Assembly (NCBI RefSeq): GCF_034661175.1 | Contig: NZ_CP141058.1 | Span: 1,054,001-1,118,000, forward strand | Reading direction: 5' to 3' | DNA length: 64,000 nucleotides | Source: Nocardioides renjunii | GTDB lineage: Bacteria > Actinomycetota > Actinomycetes > Propionibacteriales > Nocardioidaceae | In this document: piece by piece, positions 16,702-23,915 of the stretch | Layout of the letters: each line of letters begins with the position of its first letter | How positions within the stretch are numbered: the stretch's first letter is position 1 | Notes under the pieces: generated by a model | What the model was told of the DNA's origin: nothing | The model's input: the letters and a program-made list of their open reading frames with translations, nothing else | Database searches by the model: none | Translations under genes and position numbers: made by a program

Positions 16702-18155
16702 CAGCTGTCCGCTCCCTTCACGCTGGTTCCCTTGAGGTAGTCCTCGAGCCCGTGGCGGCCGCCCTCGCGGCCGTAGCCGGACTCCTTGTAGCCGCCGAAC
16801 GGCGAGGTCGGGTCGAACTTGTTGAACGTGTTGGCCCAGACCACACCGGCCCGGAGGCGGTTGGCCATCGAGAGGATGAGCGAGCCCTTGTCGGTCCACA
16901 CGCCGGCGGACAGGCCGAACGGCGTGTTGTTGGCCTTCTCGACCGCCTCGGACGGCGTGCGGAAGGTCAGCACCGACAGGACCGGCCCGAAGATCTCCTC
17001 GCGGGCGATGCGGTGGGCCTGGGAGACACCGGTGAAGACGGTCGGGGCGAACCAGTAGCCGTTGGCGGGCAGGTCGCACGGGGCCGACCACCGCTCGGCG
17101 CCCTCGGCCTCGCCGATCGCCGACAGCTCGCGGATCTTGGCGAGCTGCTCGGCGGAGTTGATCGCGCCGACGTCGGTGTTCTTGTCGAGCGGGTCGCCCA
17201 CGCGCAGCGTCGCCATGCGGCGCTTGAGGCGGTCCATCACCTCGTCGGCGACCGACTCCTGCACGAGCAGGCGCGAGCCCGCGCAGCAGACGTGGCCCTG
17301 GTTGAAGAAGATGCCGTTGACGATCCCCTCGACGGCCTGGTCGAGCGGCGCGTCGTCGAAGACGATGTTGGCGGCCTTGCCGCCGAGCTCCAGGGTCACC
17401 TTCTTGTCGCTGCCGGCGACCGCGCGGGCGATGGCCTTGCCGACCTCGGTCGAGCCGGTGAAGGCGACCTTGTCGACGTCGGGGTGCGACACGATGGCCC
17501 GCCCGGTGTCACCGGCGCCGGTGACGATGTTGACCACGCCGGGCGGGAGGTCGGCCTGCTGGCAGATCTCGGCGAAGAGGAGGGCGGTCAGCGGCGTGGT
17601 CTCGGCGGGCTTGAGCACCACGGTGTTGCCGCAGGCCAGGGCCGGCGCGATCTTCCACGCCAGCATGAGCAGCGGGAAGTTCCACGGGATGACCTGGCCG
17701 GCCACGCCCAGCGGCGTGGTGCCGAAGCCGGAGTACTGGAGCTTGTCGGCCCAGCCGGCGTAGTAGAAGAAGTGCGCGGCGACGATCGGGACGTCGACGT
17801 CGCGCGACTCCTTGATCGGCTTGCCGTTGTCGATGGACTCCAGGACGGCGAGCTCGCGGCCGCGCTCCTGGATGATCCGGGCGATCCGGTAGAGGTACTT
17901 GGCCCGCTCGGCGCCGGACATGCGCGACCACACGCGGGTGTGGGCCCGGCGGGCGGCCTTCACGGCCGCGTCGACGTCGGCGTCGCTGGCCTCGGCGACC
18001 TCGGCGAGGACCTCCTCGGTGGCCGGGTTGACGGTCTTGAACGCCGTGCCGGTGCCGTCGACGAACTCGCCGTCGATGAACAGGCCGTAGGACGGCTTGA
18101 CGTCCACGATCGCGCGCGACTCCGGCGCGGGTGCGTACTCGAAGGGGTTGCTCAT
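16701..18155 (-). CDS. aldehyde dehydrogenase (deoC-linked, probably acetaldehyde)
   Basis: A full-length 484-residue NAD(P)-dependent ALDH. The oxyanion and cofactor region reads PWNFPLLMLAWKIAPAL, the general-base Glu is in LELGGK, and the catalytic Cys in FFNQGHVCCAGSR; the C-terminal PFGGYKESGYGREGG is intact. It lies 11 bases after deoC and is coupled to the short ALDH-like gene. Because DeoC releases acetaldehyde, oxidation to acetate is the likely role, inferred from context. Confidence 0.92.
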   Translation of the reverse strand: MSNPFEYAPAPESRAIVDVKPSYGLFIDGEFVDGTGTAFKTVNPATEEVLAEVAEASDADVDAAVKAARRAHTRVWSRMSGAERAKYLYRIARIIQERGRELAVLESIDNGKPIKESRDVDVPIVAAHFFYYAGWADKLQYSGFGTTPLGVAGQVIPWNFPLLMLAWKIAPALACGNTVVLKPAETTPLTALLFAEICQQADLPPGVVNIVTGAGDTGRAIVSHPDVDKVAFTGSTEVGKAIARAVAGSDKKVTLELGGKAANIVFDDAPLDQAVEGIVNGIFFNQGHVCCAGSRLLVQESVADEVMDRLKRRMATLRVGDPLDKNTDVGAINSAEQLAKIRELSAIGEAEGAERWSAPCDLPANGYWFAPTVFTGVSQAHRIAREEIFGPVLSVLTFRTPSEAVEKANNTPFGLSAGVWTDKGSLILSMANRLRAGVVWANTFNKFDPTSPFGGYKESGYGREGGRHGLEDYLKGTSVKGADS

Positions 18156-18166
18156 GTCGCTCAGCC

Positions 18167-19144
18167 TCAGTCCAGCGTGAAGTAGTCGGGACCGGAGTAG
18201 CGACCGGTCGTCATCTTGGTGCGCTGCATCAGCAGGTCGTTGAGCAGCGTGGAGGCCCCGAAGCGGAACCAGTCGGGGTCGAGCCAGTCGGCTCCGCAGA
18301 TCTCGTTGACCATCACCAGGTACTTGATGGCGTCCTTGGTGGTCCGGATGCCGCCCGCGGGCTTGACCCCGATCATCCGGCCGGTCTGGTCGCGGAAGTC
18401 GCGGACCGCCTCGAGCATGACGAGCGTGACCGGCAGGGTGGCGGCCGGCTGCACCTTGCCGGTGGAGGTCTTGATGAAGTCGGCGCCGGCCATCATGGCC
18501 AGCCAGCTGGCACGACGGACGTTGTCGTAGGTCTGCAGCTCGCCGGTCTCGAAGATGACCTTGAGGTGCGCGCTGGTGCCGTCGGGGCGGGCGCAGGCCT
18601 CGCGGACCTGCGCGATCTCGTCGTGCACGTCGAGGTAGCGGCCCGAGAGGAACGCGCCGCGGTCGATGACCATGTCGATCTCGTCGGCGCCCGCCTCCAC
18701 GGCGTCACGGGTGTCGGCGAGCTTGATGTCCATCGCCGCGCGGCCGCTGGGGAACGCGGTGGCCACGGCGGCGACGTGGACGCCGCTGTCGCCGAGGACC
18801 TCCTTGGCCGTCGCCACCATGTCGGGGTAGACGCACACGGCGGCGGTGGCCGGGCAGGACGGGTCGGCGGGGTCGGGCCGCATCGCCTTGGACGCGAGCG
18901 CGCGGACCTTGCCGTGGGTGTCCTGGCCCTCGAGCGTCGTGAGGTCGACCATGCGGATCGCGAGATCGATGGCGTAGGCCTTGGCCGTGGTCTTGATGGA
19001 ACGGGTGGCGAGGCCGGCGGCGCGGGCCTCGCAGCCGACCTGGTCCACGCCGGGCAGGCCGTGCAGGAAGCGGCGCAGCGAGGAGTCCGAGCGCACGATG
19101 TCGTCGAAGGCCCCGCTCACCTGAGGGCTGGCAGTGGGTGTCAC
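18167..19144 (-). CDS. deoC: deoxyribose-phosphate aldolase
   Basis: Splits 2-deoxyribose-5-phosphate into glyceraldehyde-3-phosphate and acetaldehyde. The 325-residue TIM barrel carries the Schiff-base lysine in FIKTSTGK and the second active-site lysine in IGVKPAGGIRT. It is longer than the E. coli enzyme (about 259 residues) because of N- and C-terminal extensions, as in other actinobacteria. GTG 19144 is the start: a TATGCT box ends exactly six bases upstream. It heads the deoC-ALDH-ALDH-like operon and completes catabolism of the deoxyribose released by DeoA and PNP. Confidence 0.95.
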   Translation of the reverse strand: MTPTASPQVSGAFDDIVRSDSSLRRFLHGLPGVDQVGCEARAAGLATRSIKTTAKAYAIDLAIRMVDLTTLEGQDTHGKVRALASKAMRPDPADPSCPATAAVCVYPDMVATAKEVLGDSGVHVAAVATAFPSGRAAMDIKLADTRDAVEAGADEIDMVIDRGAFLSGRYLDVHDEIAQVREACARPDGTSAHLKVIFETGELQTYDNVRRASWLAMMAGADFIKTSTGKVQPAATLPVTLVMLEAVRDFRDQTGRMIGVKPAGGIRTTKDAIKYLVMVNEICGADWLDPDWFRFGASTLLNDLLMQRTKMTTGRYSGPDYFTLD

Positions 19145-19150
19145 CGACCC

Positions 19151-19156
19151 AGCATA
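19151..19156 (-). promoter_or_regulatory. -10 box of deoC (leaderless)
   Basis: Minus-strand TATGCT, six bases, then GTG: an exact match to the leaderless pattern of this window. Confidence 0.7.
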
Positions 19157-19222
19157 GAGTTGGCCACGAAGAGCCCGGCAATCCCCAGAGGGCCGACAAC
19201 TGCCCAGCTGGACGAGGAGAAG

Positions 19223-19840
19223 ATGGCACGCCTGCAGGACGAGCGCGACGGGCCCGACACGGTGGTCGAGCGGTTCCACGCCACCAGCGGCCGGGTCTCG
19301 GGCTGGCTCGCGCTGGTGCTGTCGAGCCTCGTCGTCGTGGCCGGGCTGGCCTACCTCGACGACGGGTTCCCGCCCTGGGTGGCCGCCGCCGCGCTGCTGG
19401 TCGCGGTGCTCTCCTGGGCCGCCATGCTGCGCCCGGCGCTGTGGGCCACCGAGCAGCACCTCGTCATGCGCAACCTCGTCGAGACCGTGCACATCCGCCT
19501 CGCCGCCGTCGAGGAGCTCGCCGTGCGCCAGGTGCTGGCCGTCCGCGCCGCCGACCGGCGCTGGGTCTCCACCGTCGTGGGCCGGTCGTGGCGCAAGTCG
19601 ATCACCGCCGGACGGGGCGGGGGCGAGGCAGGCGGGGCGCGCGAGGGCATGTCCTACCCCGACTTCGTCGACGACCGGCTCCACGAGCTCGTCGACCACG
19701 CCCGCAGCGCCGCCGGGGTGCGGCCGGGGTCGCGCGAGCAGCTGGCGCTGCCCGACGCCGTACGCCGCGAGCCCGCGTGGCTGCCCATCGGGCTGGTGGC
19801 GGGAGCGTCCCTGGTGCTGGTCGTGTCGTTCTTCCTGTGA
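19223..19840 (+). CDS. PH-domain-like membrane protein
   Basis: A 205-residue protein with two adjacent membrane segments at about 28-46 and 50-68, a soluble region resembling a bacterial PH domain (LWATEQHLVMRNLVETVHIRLAAVEELAV), and a final hydrophobic helix at about 188-205 that ends at the C-terminus. GAGGAG sits just before the ATG at short spacing. It is divergent from deoC. Bacterial PH proteins of this kind often have envelope roles; nothing more specific can be said. Confidence 0.75.
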   Translation: MARLQDERDGPDTVVERFHATSGRVSGWLALVLSSLVVVAGLAYLDDGFPPWVAAAALLVAVLSWAAMLRPALWATEQHLVMRNLVETVHIRLAAVEELAVRQVLAVRAADRRWVSTVVGRSWRKSITAGRGGGEAGGAREGMSYPDFVDDRLHELVDHARSAAGVRPGSREQLALPDAVRREPAWLPIGLVAGASLVLVVSFFL

Positions 19841-19879
19841 AGGCTCAGCCGGCGACAGGGTCTGCGGACCCGGTCCAGT

Positions 19880-19897
19880 CCGGGACCCGGGTCCCGG
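19880..19897. terminator. bidirectional terminator (18-base perfect palindrome)
   Basis: CCGGGACCCGGGTCCCGG is an exact palindrome between the convergent PH-protein and TetR genes; it could fold as a cruciform or hairpin on either strand. Confidence 0.55.
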
Positions 19898-19917
19898 TCA
19901 GCGCAGCGGGCCACGTC

Positions 19918-20547
19918 TCACAATCGCGCCTCGAGCCCGTCGAGGACCAGCGCGAGTCCCGGCTCGAACTCGTCGCTGTAGCTGTAGCTGCCGCCGACGA
20001 CCTGCTGCGCGACCATCTGGGCGAGGTGCGGGAGCTCGGCGAGCAGGTCGATCCCGGCGACGAGCTCCTCGGCCGCCGCTCCCGCCTCGAAGGGCAGGTT
20101 CACCTCGGTCAGCACGAACCCGTAGACGTAGGCGTCGATGACGGAGAACGCCGACGCGGCCAGCGGGACGGAGAATCCTGCGGTCCGCAGGCAGCCCAGC
20201 ACCGTGTCGTGGTGACGGAGGGTGGCCGGGCCGGGGTTACGACGCGACTCGATCAGGCCGAGCCCCCAGGGGTGGGCGACGAGGACCTCCCGGGCCGACC
20301 GGGCGCGCAGCTCCATCTGGGTGCGCCACGGACGGCCGACCACCGGCAGGTCGACCTGCGTGAACACCCAGTCAGCGAGACCGTCGAGCAGCGCGTCCTT
20401 GTTGGTCACGTGGTGGTAGAGCGACATCGCCTCGACGCCCAGCTCGCGACCCACGCTGCGCATGCTCACCCCACCCAGTCCGGCGGCGTCGGCCACCCGT
20501 GTGGCTGCCTCGACGATGGCCGCGGGGGAGAGAGGTGGTCTGGACAT
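19918..20547 (-). CDS. TetR-family regulator with tetracycline-repressor-type C-terminal domain
   Basis: A 209-residue repressor. The DNA-binding domain reads IVEAATRVADAAGLGG ... LGVEAMSLYHHVTNKDALLD (about 10-55), a spacing typical of TetR_C_1 proteins, and the C-terminal helices form the ligand pocket. ATG 20547 is preferred since GGAG stands just upstream; an earlier in-frame start would add ten residues. It is divergent from the zinc-free oxidoreductase, and two copies of a CTTAC-N4-GTAAG operator lie between them. Confidence 0.9.
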   Translation of the reverse strand: MSRPPLSPAAIVEAATRVADAAGLGGVSMRSVGRELGVEAMSLYHHVTNKDALLDGLADWVFTQVDLPVVGRPWRTQMELRARSAREVLVAHPWGLGLIESRRNPGPATLRHHDTVLGCLRTAGFSVPLAASAFSVIDAYVYGFVLTEVNLPFEAGAAAEELVAGIDLLAELPHLAQMVAQQVVGGSYSYSDEFEPGLALVLDGLEARL

Positions 20548-20568
20548 CGTGCTCCTCGGATCGACCGG

Positions 20569-20582
20569 CTTACACACGTAAG
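20569..20582. promoter_or_regulatory. TetR operator, copy 1
   Basis: CTTACACACGTAAG, arms CTTAC/GTAAG, lies 21 bases upstream of the tetR start. Its centre is 35 bases from copy 2. Confidence 0.75.
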
Positions 20583-20603
20583 GCTACAGTGACGAGCGGT
20601 CGT

Positions 20604-20617
20604 CTTACAGGCGTAAG
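20604..20617. promoter_or_regulatory. TetR operator, copy 2
   Basis: CTTACAGGCGTAAG has the same arms as copy 1 and lies 12 bases upstream of the oxidoreductase ATG, next to its ribosome-binding site, so binding here would block that gene. Confidence 0.75.
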
Positions 20618-20629
20618 GGAGTGAGTGCC

Positions 20630-21571
20630 ATGAAGGCAGCAGTCGTCGAGGGGTACGGAGCGCCGGAGGTCGTCTCGGTGCGAGAGGTCCCGGACCCGGT
20701 GGCCGGCGCGGGGCAGGTGGTGGTCCGGGTCGCGGCGACCACCGTCAACTCCGGCGACGCCCGCATCCGCGGGGCCCGGTTCCCCCGCGGGTTCGCCACG
20801 CCGGCCCGGCTCGTCCTGGGGGTGCGCGGGCCCCGGCGGCAGGTGCTCGGCGTCACGCTGTCCGGGGTGGTCGAGCAGGTCGGGGGCCGGGTCACCGGCC
20901 TGGCCGTCGGCGACGAGGTCTGCGGGATGACCGGCGCCGGCATGGGCGCGCACGCGGAGCTCGTCGCGGTGAAGGCGGACAAGCTCGTGCGGAAGCCCGC
21001 CGCCGTGAGCCACGCTGACGCCGCGGCCGTCCTCTTCGGTGGCAGCACCGCCCTGCACTTCCTGCGCGACCGCGTACGCCCGGGCACCGCCGTCCTGGTC
21101 AACGGCGCCTCAGGGTCCGTCGGCGCGGCCGCCGTCCAGCTCGCCCACCGCGCAGGCGGACGCGTCACCGGTGTGTGCGGCCCGACCAACGGAGCACTGG
21201 TCGAGTCCCTCGGGGCGGCTGCGGTCATCAACTACACCCGGACCCCGCTGGACACCGTCGCGGAACGGTACGACGTCGTGCTCGACACCGTCGGGAGCAT
21301 CTCCCCGGCCGTGGGTCGTTCGCTCCTCGCGCCGGGGGGCGTGCTGCTGCTCGTCGTCGCCGACCTCTGGTCGACCCTGAGGGCGCGGGGCGACGTCGTC
21401 GCCGGCGTGGCGCCGGAGCGAGCCGAGGACTTCACGGCGCTGCTCGAGCTCGTCGAGTCGGGCGAGCTGAGGACCGTGGTCGACCGCACCCTCCCGCTCG
21501 CCGACGTCGTCGAGGCGCACCGCATCGTCGACTCCGGGCGCAAGGTGGGCAACCTGGTGGTCACGCCGTGA
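20630..21571 (+). CDS. zinc-independent NAD(P)-dependent alcohol dehydrogenase/quinone oxidoreductase
   Basis: A 313-residue medium-chain reductase of the quinone oxidoreductase type. It lacks the zinc cysteine cluster and has the nucleotide-binding motif VLVNGASGSVGAAAVQLA. It probably reduces quinones or enones using NADPH. ATG 20630 is chosen because GGGAG stands about eight bases upstream, whereas the in-frame GTG 20621 lies inside that sequence. The adjacent TetR regulator and twin operators imply induction by an unknown ligand. Its 3' end overlaps the convergent YidC gene by 11 bases. Confidence 0.9.
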   Translation: MKAAVVEGYGAPEVVSVREVPDPVAGAGQVVVRVAATTVNSGDARIRGARFPRGFATPARLVLGVRGPRRQVLGVTLSGVVEQVGGRVTGLAVGDEVCGMTGAGMGAHAELVAVKADKLVRKPAAVSHADAAAVLFGGSTALHFLRDRVRPGTAVLVNGASGSVGAAAVQLAHRAGGRVTGVCGPTNGALVESLGAAAVINYTRTPLDTVAERYDVVLDTVGSISPAVGRSLLAPGGVLLLVVADLWSTLRARGDVVAGVAPERAEDFTALLELVESGELRTVVDRTLPLADVVEAHRIVDSGRKVGNLVVTP

Positions 21572-22358
21572 GTCGCCTCGCCGCTGCTGCCGTCCCCGGC
21601 GTCGGGAACCAGCGCGCGACGACGGCGCTCTGGCCCAGCGTCCACGTGGAGCTGCACACCCAGTAGACGAGCAGCGCCACCGGGGCGACACCGCCGGCGA
21701 GGAGCAGGCCGCCCGCCGACACGACAGGGAGGACGGCCTGCGCGGTGACGACCGCCTCGGGCAGGCCGTCGACCGTGGTGTTCGACGCGACGACGTAGCG
21801 CTGGGTGACGTAGGACAGCGCCGCGGCGGTCACCGCCAAGCCCGCGACCACGGCGAGGTGGACGGCGCCGGCACCGAGGTAGCCGCGTCCGGCGAGCGAG
21901 ACCCCGACGACCGAGGCGGCGCCGAAGGACGACACGAGGTCGGGACCCATGGCGCCGACGGCGGCACCGGAGGACACGTCGGCCAGCAGGTGGTAGAGAC
22001 CGAGCCACACCGGCAGCTGCACCAGCACCGGGAGGCAGCCCAGACGGCTGACCCCGTGCTCGGCGGAGACCAGGCGGCGCTCCTCGTGGTGCGCCCGGAG
22101 GCTCTCGGCGTCGGTGCGGCCGCGGTAGCGCTCGGCGATCCCACGCAGGTGCGGCCGGGCGCGGGCGGCGGCGTGTGCCTGCCGGACCCCGTGGACCACG
22201 AGGGGGAGCAGCGCGGTGCGGACGAGGACGACCACGGCGGCGATGCACAGCAGCCAGGTGGTGGCGGCGTCGGGACCGGCACCGAGCGAGGTGAGGCCGT
22301 CGTGGGTGGCCGCGAGGACCGCGGCGAGGGCGTGCTTGAACGGTTCGAGCAGGGACAT
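21561..22358 (-). CDS. YidC/Oxa1-family membrane protein insertase (accessory paralog)
   Basis: A 265-residue, probably five-helix protein without the large periplasmic domain of proteobacterial YidC. The conserved groove arginine is in VLVRTALLPLVVHGVRQ, followed by a charged cytoplasmic hairpin (RGRTDAESLRAHHEERR) and GCLPVLVQLPVWLGLYHLL. The canonical yidC normally lies by rpmH-rnpA-jag, so this is likely a second copy. GGAG precedes the ATG by five bases. A DUF6412-like gene is next upstream, an arrangement I recall from Streptomyces. Confidence 0.88.
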   Translation of the reverse strand: MSLLEPFKHALAAVLAATHDGLTSLGAGPDAATTWLLCIAAVVVLVRTALLPLVVHGVRQAHAAARARPHLRGIAERYRGRTDAESLRAHHEERRLVSAEHGVSRLGCLPVLVQLPVWLGLYHLLADVSSGAAVGAMGPDLVSSFGAASVVGVSLAGRGYLGAGAVHLAVVAGLAVTAAALSYVTQRYVVASNTTVDGLPEAVVTAQAVLPVVSAGGLLLAGGVAPVALLVYWVCSSTWTLGQSAVVARWFPTPGTAAAARRLTA

Positions 22359-22416
22359 GGTGGCTCCTGGAGCAGGTGGGGCGGGACGGGTCTGCGTGCT
22401 CGCGCGGGGGCGAGCG

Positions 22417-22704
22417 TCAGACGAGTCCAGGAGCGCGCGGTCGGACCGGGTGGTGGCCCACGTCGGTCGTCCGCCCGGCCAGCACGAGGGGTACGTCGAC
22501 GGCGCGACGCCGCGGCCGCAGCGAGCGCAGGGTGGCGTCGGGGACGGCCGCGGGTCCGTGGACGGCCATCAGCGCCGTCGAGGTCGCCAGCGCGGCGAGC
22601 ACGACGAGGGCCTCGGTCGACATCGCCGACACGGCCGACGCGGTCGGCGCGAGCGAGATGGCGGCGACGAGCGACGCCAGCGCGACCACCACGGACCGGA
22701 CCAT
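22417..22704 (-). CDS. small membrane protein (DUF6412-like)
   Basis: A 95-residue protein with two hydrophobic segments (about 3-24 and 30-50), then a basic tail ending RPRAPG. The tail and the location beside an accessory YidC match my recollection of actinobacterial DUF6412; no function is known to me. ATG 22704 follows a leaderless TACGCT box by six bases, and the gene precedes yidC by 58 bases, so the two are probably co-transcribed. Confidence 0.7.
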   Translation of the reverse strand: MVRSVVVALASLVAAISLAPTASAVSAMSTEALVVLAALATSTALMAVHGPAAVPDATLRSLRPRRRAVDVPLVLAGRTTDVGHHPVRPRAPGLV

Positions 22705-22710
22705 GGCGCC

Positions 22711-22716
22711 AGCGTA
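22711..22716 (-). promoter_or_regulatory. -10 box of the DUF6412-like gene (leaderless)
   Basis: Minus-strand TACGCT ends six bases before ATG 22704. It lies just upstream of the start and immediately beyond the beta-helix gene's stop region. Confidence 0.65.
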
Positions 22717-22730
22717 GCCCCGCGCGTCGG

Positions 22731-23915
22731 TCACCGGAGCTCGAACGCCCCGAGGTCGACCCGCCCGGCAACCGGGCGTCGGACCTGCCGTGCGGGGGCG
22801 ACGTACTCCCACCGGGCGCGCCAGCGCGCCGGGACGGCCACGCCGCGGTTGACGGCGGGGGAGCCGGGGCGGAGCCGGAAGTCCTCCGACCCGGGCGCCA
22901 CGAAGCCGGCGGGGCCCACGCGGCGGTTGCCCCGCGCGTCGGCCGGCCCGCTGGTGAGGTCCCCGGCACCGACGAGGAGGTTGTTGCGCAGGTGGGCGCT
23001 GGCGCCCTCGGCCACCGCGACGTAGGTGCCCGACGAGCGCTGGTTGACGAAGGTGTTGTTGACGACCCACAGGGTGCGGGACGGGTGGGTGAGGCCCTCG
23101 GCGCCGTAGGACACGACCGCGGGGTTCTCCGAGGCGGGTCCCTGCACGACGACGTTGCCGGCGACCAGCGCCCGGCCGCCGTTGGGCAGGTCGATGGAGT
23201 AGCTCGCGGTGCTGTCGCCGTCGCTGATGCGGTTGCCGACGATGGTGGTGCGCGCGGCCCGCGACTTGAGCTCGTGGCCGGTGTCGGCGCCCGACAGCCA
23301 GCTCCCGGTGACCGTCAGCGAGCGCACGGCGCCGATGTAGACGTTGTGGGAGTAGCCGTCGCCGGCGCCGTTGCGGAAGAACCGCGAGCCGCGGATGACG
23401 ATGTCGCTGGCCGGGTCGGCGCCGGTGAGGATGCCGTTCTCGTTGTCGTGGAACCAGCTGCGCGTGACGGTGAGACCCGTGCCCTCCTGCCGGATCCCGG
23501 CGCCGTTGCGGTCGACCACGGCGGCGCCGCTGAGCTCGATGCGGTCGACGGTCGTGCGGTCGCCGGCGATCACCCAGATCGCCTTGCCCTGGGCGTCCTG
23601 GCCGTCGGCGCGCAGGTGCGCCCGGCCACCCTCGCCGCGCAGGGTGAGGTCGTCCTGCGTCCAGGTCGCGACGTCGCCGGAGTAGGTGCCCGCGTCGATG
23701 AGCACGGTGTCACCGTCGCGCGCGACGGCCGCCGCCTGGCTCGGCACGGTGAGCGTGCGGGTGGGGCCCACGTGCCACGTGCGCGGAGCGCTGTCGTCGT
23801 ACGCCGCCGGGGCGGGCGCGGCGACGGACGCAGGGATGGAGGCGGGGATGGATGCGGCGCCGAGCACCAGGCCCACCACCGCGGCGAGCCCACGGGACGC
23901 CTGCACCTCAGGCAC
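22731..23915 (-). CDS. secreted right-handed parallel beta-helix protein
   Basis: A 394-residue exported protein with a hydrophobic signal sequence (about 8-34, ending near AAPAPA). It is followed by repeating turns of a right-handed beta-helix (LTVPSQAAAVARDGDTVLID, DRTTVDRIELSGAAVVDRNG, SDIVIRGSRFFRNGAG) and a C-terminal DLGAFELR cap. The family binds or cleaves polysaccharides; no catalytic site is recognisable. The start is either GTG 23915, overlapping the mutase stop by eight bases, or GTG 23906, one base after that stop. Both imply coupling to the upstream mutase gene. Confidence 0.85.
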   Translation of the reverse strand: MPEVQASRGLAAVVGLVLGAASIPASIPASVAAPAPAAYDDSAPRTWHVGPTRTLTVPSQAAAVARDGDTVLIDAGTYSGDVATWTQDDLTLRGEGGRAHLRADGQDAQGKAIWVIAGDRTTVDRIELSGAAVVDRNGAGIRQEGTGLTVTRSWFHDNENGILTGADPASDIVIRGSRFFRNGAGDGYSHNVYIGAVRSLTVTGSWLSGADTGHELKSRAARTTIVGNRISDGDSTASYSIDLPNGGRALVAGNVVVQGPASENPAVVSYGAEGLTHPSRTLWVVNNTFVNQRSSGTYVAVAEGASAHLRNNLLVGAGDLTSGPADARGNRRVGPAGFVAPGSEDFRLRPGSPAVNRGVAVPARWRARWEYVAPARQVRRPVAGRVDLGAFELR

